Of a stretch of DNA of 64,000 nucleotides, positions 59,367 through 64,000 are shown piece after piece. Origin of the DNA: Pseudoxanthomonas sp. SL93 (GTDB lineage Bacteria; Pseudomonadota; Gammaproteobacteria; Xanthomonadales; Xanthomonadaceae); contig NZ_CP113065.1 of NCBI RefSeq assembly GCF_026625825.1, positions 1,674,001 to 1,738,000 on the forward strand, read 5' to 3'. A model generated the notes under the pieces. That model was not told where the DNA came from and did no database searches. It saw only the letters and a program-made list of their open reading frames with translations. Both the position numbers and the translations under genes were made by a program. Positions within the stretch are counted from its first letter, which is position 1, and each line of letters begins with the position of its first letter.

Positions 59367-60050
59367 TCAGCCCCGCTGCAGCGACCAGAAGCCGATGTCG
59401 CGTCGGACGCGGTAGCCCATCTGTTCGTAGAGGATCTTCGCGCGCGGATTCTCATGGCTCACGTGCAGGAAGGGCTGCACACCGCGCGCAAGCGTGTCGT
59501 TGGTCAGCCAGGCCGTCAGCCGGCGCGCGTAGCCGCGTCCATTGAAATCCGGATGCGTGCAGATGGCGCTCATCTCGCGGCTGGCATCGGTGCCCAGGCG
59601 CTCCCCGATCATCGCCGCCAGCTGCCCGTCCTGGTAGATGCCGAAATAACGGCCCAGCGACATCGTGCGCGTGCGGAAGTAGTGCGGATACACCTTTGCG
59701 GTCAGGGCGAGCACATCGCGTCTATGTGTCTCCGTCAACGGAATGATCTCCGGCCCTTCGGTCACCACCAGCGGCGCATCGCACACCATCTGCGCCAGTG
59801 GCCGGAAGGCCTGCAACTGCCAGCCCGCCGGTACCGCACGCGGGGCGATGCCGAGGAGATAAACGGTCTCGCCCTCGCCTGTCAGCGCTTCGAGCGCGTC
59901 GCCGCAATCCCCGTCGGGCGAGGCGACGCCGGCGAAGGGTGCGTACTCCGCCGGATAACGCGCCACCGGCCCGCGCGTCTCGGCGAGATCGCGGTGGATC
60001 GTCTGCAGCGCAGACCAGAACGGGTTGTCGAGTCCTGCATCCATCATCAT
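59367..60050 (-). CDS. GNAT-family N-acetyltransferase
   Basis: A 227-residue cytoplasmic enzyme. The N-terminal part (1-105) is family-specific; the GNAT domain occupies about 108-225, with the acetyl-CoA loop THPDFNGRGYARRL (Q/RxxGxG/A signature RGYARRL) and HVSHENPRAKILYEQMGYRV. The acceptor is unknown. It is convergent with the topoisomerase gene. Confidence 0.9.
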   Translation of the reverse strand: MMMDAGLDNPFWSALQTIHRDLAETRGPVARYPAEYAPFAGVASPDGDCGDALEALTGEGETVYLLGIAPRAVPAGWQLQAFRPLAQMVCDAPLVVTEGPEIIPLTETHRRDVLALTAKVYPHYFRTRTMSLGRYFGIYQDGQLAAMIGERLGTDASREMSAICTHPDFNGRGYARRLTAWLTNDTLARGVQPFLHVSHENPRAKILYEQMGYRVRRDIGFWSLQRG

Positions 60051-60140
60051 GTCGCTCGCGTGCTGGCCGCTCGATTATCCACGGCATCGCGCTCGGATCA
60101 CACTCCGCCGCCAGCGGGTGCATCCCGGCCGGCCACTCCG

Positions 60141-60146
60141 TATGCT
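60141..60146 (+). promoter_or_regulatory. -10 element, possibly leaderless transcript
   Basis: TATGCT matches the -10 consensus at four of six positions and ends 6 bp before the ATG at 60153. Transcription would start at or beside that ATG, and no ribosome binding site is visible. The -35 is weak (GTGCAT at 17 bp). Confidence 0.35.
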
Positions 60147-60152
60147 GCACGC

Positions 60153-61262
60153 ATGCCATCCGTATCGCCTATCGCCTTCCGCCGCCGCTTGCCGGTTGCA
60201 TGGTTCTGCTGCCTGCTGCTGGCCGGTTGCGCCACCGCGCCATTGCCGCCGCCCACGCGCCCACCCACCGATGTGCGCAGCGAAATCGTCCGGCGCATGC
60301 CGGCGAAAGTCGTCGACCGCCAGGGCTGGGCCGCGGACATCCAGGCGGCGTTCGCCGCGCAGCGCATCGAGCCGAACAGCGAGAACATCTGCGCCGTGCT
60401 GGCAGTCACCGAGCAGGAATCGGGCTATGTGGCCAATCCTGAAGTCGCCAACCTGCCGAAGATCGCGCGGGGCGAGATCGACCGCCGTGCCGCCGCGCTG
60501 CATGTGCCCGCCTTCATGGTCAGCGCGGCGCTGGCGATCCGCTCGCCCGACGGCCGCAGCTACAACGAGCGCCTGCAGCGCGTGCGCACCGAACGCGAAC
60601 TCAGTGACATCTACCAGGACCTGATCGGCAGCGTGCCGCTGGGCAAGCGCCTGTTCGCCGACTTCAACCCGGTGCAGACCGGCGGCCCGATGCAGGTGGG
60701 CATTCCATTCGCGGAATCGAAAGCCGCCGGCTATCCGTATCCGGTGGACGGCAGCATCCGCGACGAAGTGTTCACCCGTCGCGGCGGCATGTATTTCGGC
60801 ATCGCCCACCTGCTGGGCTACCAGACGCCCTACACGCGCAAGGTGCATCGCTTCGCCGATTTCAACGCGGGCTGGTACGCCAGCCGCAATGCCGCGTTCC
60901 AGAACGCGGTCACCACCGCCACCGGCATTCCACTGGCGCTGGACGGCGACCTGCTCACCCCCGGCGCACCGATGGACAAGCCGGGCCAGACCGAACGCGC
61001 CGTGCGCACGCTGGCCGGCGACCTGCGGATGGACGACCGCGACATCCGCCAGGCCCTTGAACGTGGCACGCACCTGGCGTTCGACGATACGCCGCTGTAC
61101 GCGCGCGTGTATGCGCTGGCCGAAGCGCGCGCCGGCAAGCCGCTGCCACGCGCGATGATCCCCGGCATCCGGCTGGAGAGCCCCAAGATCACCCGCGAGC
61201 TCACCACCGCCTGGTTCGCGACCCGCGTGGACGAACGCTACCGCCACTGCATGCAGCGCTGA
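60153..61262 (+). CDS. DUF1615 (YaiW-like) lipoprotein
   Basis: A 369-residue exported lipoprotein: the signal ends in LLLAGC (Cys26). The mature protein is DUF1615, as in E. coli YaiW, a surface-exposed outer-membrane lipoprotein implicated in sensitivity to antimicrobial peptides. Conserved strings include AVTEQESGYVANPEVANL and DFNPVQTGGPMQVGIPFAES, the latter resembling lytic transglycosylase segments. A cell-wall role is likely but unproven. No sbmA gene is adjacent. Confidence 0.88.
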   Translation: MPSVSPIAFRRRLPVAWFCCLLLAGCATAPLPPPTRPPTDVRSEIVRRMPAKVVDRQGWAADIQAAFAAQRIEPNSENICAVLAVTEQESGYVANPEVANLPKIARGEIDRRAAALHVPAFMVSAALAIRSPDGRSYNERLQRVRTERELSDIYQDLIGSVPLGKRLFADFNPVQTGGPMQVGIPFAESKAAGYPYPVDGSIRDEVFTRRGGMYFGIAHLLGYQTPYTRKVHRFADFNAGWYASRNAAFQNAVTTATGIPLALDGDLLTPGAPMDKPGQTERAVRTLAGDLRMDDRDIRQALERGTHLAFDDTPLYARVYALAEARAGKPLPRAMIPGIRLESPKITRELTTAWFATRVDERYRHCMQR

Positions 61263-61271
61263 CGCCGGGCG

Positions 61272-62006
61272 TCACGCCGCCAGTGCGCCCCACCAGCGCG
61301 CGAACTCCTGCCACGGCTGTGTTCCCGGCACCACGTGCATCAGCACGAAATTCACCGCCAACACCGCCGTGATGAAACGGAACACACCCCGGCCATGCGT
61401 CGCGTTGCGCTCGGACCACATCAGCAGCGCGAGGATGGCGAAGGTCAGGCCGTAGCCGCCCCACGAAGGATTGAAGCGTGCGCCTTCCGGCAACAGGGCC
61501 AGCATCAGGCGGGCCATGGCGGGATCGATCAGCACCAGCGCGGTGCCCACCATGTAGCGCGCATGCAGCGCGGGATCGCGGCGGTGGCGGATGGCCAAGC
61601 CCCAGAACACCGCCATCATCACCGTGGCCGCCATGCCCAGGTACAGCAGCATCGACTGCAGGCCGAACATCTGCGGTGGCGCGGCGGCCATGCGCAGCTG
61701 CGACAGCCACAGCGCGGAGAGCAGCACGCCAGGCATCAATCCGTACGAGATCTGTCCCACCTGCCGGTGCAGCGCCATGCGGCGCGTCCGCACCAGCCAC
61801 GGCTGCACAATCAGCATCACCATCCACGCGCCCATGAACGCCGCATGCAGGTGGGTGACCAGGTCGGCCAGCCCCAAGCGGCTGAAATACGTCTTCCAGA
61901 AGCCCGCCAGCACCAGCGCCACCAGCGCCCATATCCACACCACGCTGCCTACGCCCCACAGGCCGGGCCGCCTTGCCGCGGCCCCATTCATCGTTACCGC
62001 CATCAC
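61272..62006 (-). CDS. Membrane protein of unknown function
   Basis: A 244-residue protein with about seven helices. THLHAAFMGAWMVMLIVQPWLV and RMALHRQVGQISYGLM carry histidines at the ends of helices, a pattern of some heme-binding membrane proteins. ATG at 62006 is used; 61991 (MNGAAA) is an alternative. It is convergent with the DUF1615 gene and divergent from the DUF1428 gene. No family was recognised with confidence. Confidence 0.75.
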   Translation of the reverse strand: MMAVTMNGAAARRPGLWGVGSVVWIWALVALVLAGFWKTYFSRLGLADLVTHLHAAFMGAWMVMLIVQPWLVRTRRMALHRQVGQISYGLMPGVLLSALWLSQLRMAAAPPQMFGLQSMLLYLGMAATVMMAVFWGLAIRHRRDPALHARYMVGTALVLIDPAMARLMLALLPEGARFNPSWGGYGLTFAILALLMWSERNATHGRGVFRFITAVLAVNFVLMHVVPGTQPWQEFARWWGALAA

Positions 62007-62142
62007 GCCACCTTATTCGGAATCGTGGCAGGTTGAACGCCCGCGTCGTCCGGTACCGGCCAGCCGCCTGTCGAATTCCGCCACCGTCGTTCGTCGCGTT
62101 CAGGAAGGCGTCATTCCCGGCGCCGACAACCCGGAGAGTTCC

Positions 62143-62880
62143 ATGCCTTACATCGACGGATTCGTGGCCGCCGTGCCGACGGCCAACAAGCAGAAATTCA
62201 TCGACCACGCCAACGCTGGCGATGCAGTGTTCATCGACCATGGCGCCACGCGCGTGCTGGAGTGCTGGGGTGACGACGTGCCGCATGGCAAGGTCACCGA
62301 CTTCCATCGTGCCGTGCAGGCCAAGGACGACGAGACGGTGGTGTTCTCGTGGATCGAGTGGCCCGACAAGGCCAGCCGCGACAACGGCATGGCCGCGGCG
62401 ATGAAGGACCCGCGGTTGAGCCCGGGCACCAATCCCATGCCTTTCGACGGCACGCGCCTGATCTATGGCGGCTTCGCCCCGACCGTGGAACTCGGCAGCC
62501 CGTCCGCGCCCACCAGCTACGTGGACGGCTTCATCCTGCCCGCGCCCACGGCGGGCAAGCAGGCCTTCACCGACTACGCGAACACCTTCGACGCCATCTT
62601 CATGGGCTATGGCGCGACACGCATCATCGAGGGCTGGGGCGACGATGTGCCCGAAGGCAAGGTCACCGACTTCCGCAAGGCCGTGCAGGCGAAGGAAGAC
62701 GAGACGGTCGCGTTTTCGTGGGTGGAATGGCCTGACAAGGCCACCCGCGATGCCGGCATGAAGAAGATGATGGAAGACCCCCGCATGGATCCCTCCAATC
62801 CCGACAACCCGCCGATGCCGTTCGACGGCCCGCGCATGGTGTTCGGAGGATTCGCGCCCGTGGTGGCCCTGCAGAAGTAG
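62143..62880 (+). CDS. Tandem-duplicated DUF1428 protein
   Basis: A 245-residue protein made of two DUF1428 (YbaA-like) domains, residues 1-118 and 122-245. Each repeat has YxDGFxxxxPTAxKQxFxDxAN, ECWGDDVPHGKVTDFxxAVQAKxDETVxFSWxEWPDKAxR, and MPFDGxRxxxGGFAP. Single-domain YbaA is about 117 residues, so this is a fusion by internal duplication. DUF1428 folds like dimeric ferredoxin-like domains, so the fusion likely mimics a dimer. CGGAGAG precedes the ATG. Confidence 0.9.
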   Translation: MPYIDGFVAAVPTANKQKFIDHANAGDAVFIDHGATRVLECWGDDVPHGKVTDFHRAVQAKDDETVVFSWIEWPDKASRDNGMAAAMKDPRLSPGTNPMPFDGTRLIYGGFAPTVELGSPSAPTSYVDGFILPAPTAGKQAFTDYANTFDAIFMGYGATRIIEGWGDDVPEGKVTDFRKAVQAKEDETVAFSWVEWPDKATRDAGMKKMMEDPRMDPSNPDNPPMPFDGPRMVFGGFAPVVALQK

Positions 62881-62888
62881 GCCGCGCT

Positions 62889-62930
62889 GCGATGGCATGG
62901 CCCGCCGTCGTGGCGGGCCGTGCGCATCGC
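62889..62930. terminator. Long hairpin between convergent genes
   Basis: Core stem GGCCCGCC / GGCGGGCC (62899-62906, 62912-62919) around GTCGT. It extends by GCAT/GTGC and GCGATG/CATCGC, giving about 18 pairs with one mismatch region. It lies 8 bp after the DUF1428 stop. There is no T-run. Confidence 0.6.
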
Positions 62931-62939
62931 ATCACCGCT

Positions 62940-64000
62940 TCACGGCGCTTCCGACAGCGCGTGCAGGATGTCCACGTAGGACTTCTCGATGTCGGCCAGC
63001 CCCGCCGCCTTCACGCCCTCCGCGGGATGCAGCAGCATGAATTCGTCGGGTGCGTGCGCGCCCGTCCCGTAACCCAGTCCACCGAACACGAACGGCAGGC
63101 CCAGCGTGCGCGTGAACTGGTGGAACGGCGCGCTGCCCGCCAGCCATGGCGATACGCGCGTCTTCGCCCCGTACTTGTTCATTACGCCCAGCATCGCCTG
63201 CACGAGTGGCGCTTCGACCGAGGTCGATGCCGCGGGATAGCCGGACATCGGCCGCACGACGACGTCCTTGAACCCGTTCGCATCCAGGTGCGCACGGATC
63301 ATCCGGTAAGCGTCGTCAGGCTCCAGGCCTGGCGGCAACCGGGAATCGATCTTGGCGGTGGCGATGTGCGGCAGGATGGTCTTGGTGCCTTCGCCTGTGT
63401 AACCGCTCCAGAGGCCGTTGATGTTGAGGGTCGGGTCGTACAGGTTGCGCACGATCGCTTCGCGGCCACTCAGTCCGTCGATCCAGTGCGACACGCCGAG
63501 GCTGCGCTGCATGGTGCTGTCGTCGGCCTCGGCCGCCAGCGTGTTGATCAGCCGCTGCTGTTCCGCCGCCGGCGCCTTCACCGGTGCGTAGTAACCGGGA
63601 ATGGTGATGGTGTTGCCATCGGGCGTGGTCATCGAGGCGATGGCCTGCACCAGCCGCAGCGTGGGCGAATCCACCAGCGACTTCAACGATCCGTGGACCT
63701 CCGCCTTGGCGGGACCGCCCCACGCGCCACCCTTCGATTCCAGTTCGAAGTAGACGATGCCCTTCACGCCCAGGTTGAGCGATGCCGAGCCATCGGGCCG
63801 CTGGATGTTCATCGGGAAGAACGCGCCATCGGCCTTGCGCAACCGCTCGACCCACGGCTCGATGACCTTGCCGAAGTTGGGCGAACCCAGTTCTTCCTCG
63901 CCCTCGGCGACCACGTACAGGTTCACCGGCAGCGTGCCGTTGGTCTTGATCATCGCGTCCAGCGCATTGAGGAACGCGCGTTGCGGGCCCTTCTGGTTGG
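62940..64000 (-). CDS. M20-family metallopeptidase (5' end outside window)
   Basis: The C-terminal 353 residues or so of a zinc dipeptidase/carboxypeptidase. NQKGP (first visible bases at 64000) is the metal-bridging motif region, and AEGEEELGSPNF carries the catalytic Glu-Glu pair. The dimerisation (lid) domain occupies the middle, and the GAHAPDEF string near the end is the third metal-ligand region (His). These enzymes hydrolyse dipeptides or N-acyl amino acids. The true start lies beyond the window; the Met at 63953 is internal because the frame stays open upstream. Confidence 0.9.
   Translation of the reverse strand, partial: NQKGPQRAFLNALDAMIKTNGTLPVNLYVVAEGEEELGSPNFGKVIEPWVERLRKADGAFFPMNIQRPDGSASLNLGVKGIVYFELESKGGAWGGPAKAEVHGSLKSLVDSPTLRLVQAIASMTTPDGNTITIPGYYAPVKAPAAEQQRLINTLAAEADDSTMQRSLGVSHWIDGLSGREAIVRNLYDPTLNINGLWSGYTGEGTKTILPHIATAKIDSRLPPGLEPDDAYRMIRAHLDANGFKDVVVRPMSGYPAASTSVEAPLVQAMLGVMNKYGAKTRVSPWLAGSAPFHQFTRTLGLPFVFGGLGYGTGAHAPDEFMLLHPAEGVKAAGLADIEKSYVDILHALSEAP

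Overview
The window is an ordinary-looking chromosomal segment of a high-GC gammaproteobacterium. Gene content, GTG/TTG starts and a GTGGGAGCGAC palindromic intergenic repeat (5784-5849) of the kind common in the family point to Xanthomonadaceae, most likely the Pseudoxanthomonas/Stenotrophomonas/Lysobacter group; the genus is an inference. Genes are densely packed, no intergenic gap reaches 300 bp, and I see no tRNA, rRNA, IS element, prophage or CRISPR. The genes cut by the ends are a DadA-like oxidoreductase (left) and an M20 peptidase (right), both on the minus strand.

Layout. 1-9.5 kb: DadA-like oxidoreductase, DUF418 membrane protein, SlyD, two tandem NlpC/P60 cell-wall hydrolases, acyl-CoA thioesterase, BASS transporter, dicarboxylate symporter, alkaline phosphatase and a HemJ-like membrane protein. 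9.6-19.3 kb: methyltransferase, intracellular PHA depolymerase with a TGC-rich palindrome at its promoter, PadR/membrane-sensor operon, secreted cyclophilin, ArsR regulator with a cupin/DUF2867-like protein, EamA exporter coupled to a 71-residue protein, LysR, and a coupled GFA/DUF2785 pair. 19.4-27 kb: DUF885 lipoprotein, AraC/VOC pair, DUF72, MFS transporter, Pr6Pr, EamA and universal stress protein. 27-36.6 kb: three cyclic-di-GMP proteins around RluF, then a DEAD-box helicase and a TTG-started fatty-acid desaturase. 36.7-46.4 kb: ECF-type sigma factor with a membrane partner, S4 protein, ClpP-like lipoprotein, MAPEG, GH133-like glucosidase, HAD lipoprotein, a MoaD/ThiS-like protein beside a BNR propeller, and a Tat-lipoprotein perhydrolase. 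46.5-53.5 kb: a large GGDEF-EAL protein with an altered GGDEF motif, LysR/DoxX, and a propeller/membrane/HD gene run. 53.5-64 kb: a MarR regulator with four C-terminal cysteines leading a periplasmic EF-hand-like protein, a redoxin and a 33-residue membrane peptide; then sterol desaturase, GlxA-type regulator, topoisomerase IB, GNAT, DUF1615 lipoprotein, a duplicated DUF1428 protein and the M20 peptidase.

The most attractive candidates for undescribed biology are the MarR-EF-hand-redoxin-micropeptide cluster (53556-55941), whose perfect palindrome AGTTAGGACTCCTAACT sits inside a promoter that seems to give a leaderless mRNA; the MoaD-like/BNR propeller pair (43725-45134), which has a ubiquitin-like GG tail but no E1 partner nearby; and the long-range inverted repeat CCGGCATGCA/TGCATGCCGG between the desaturase and the sigma-factor operon (36626-36672). 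None can be called a proven system from sequence alone.
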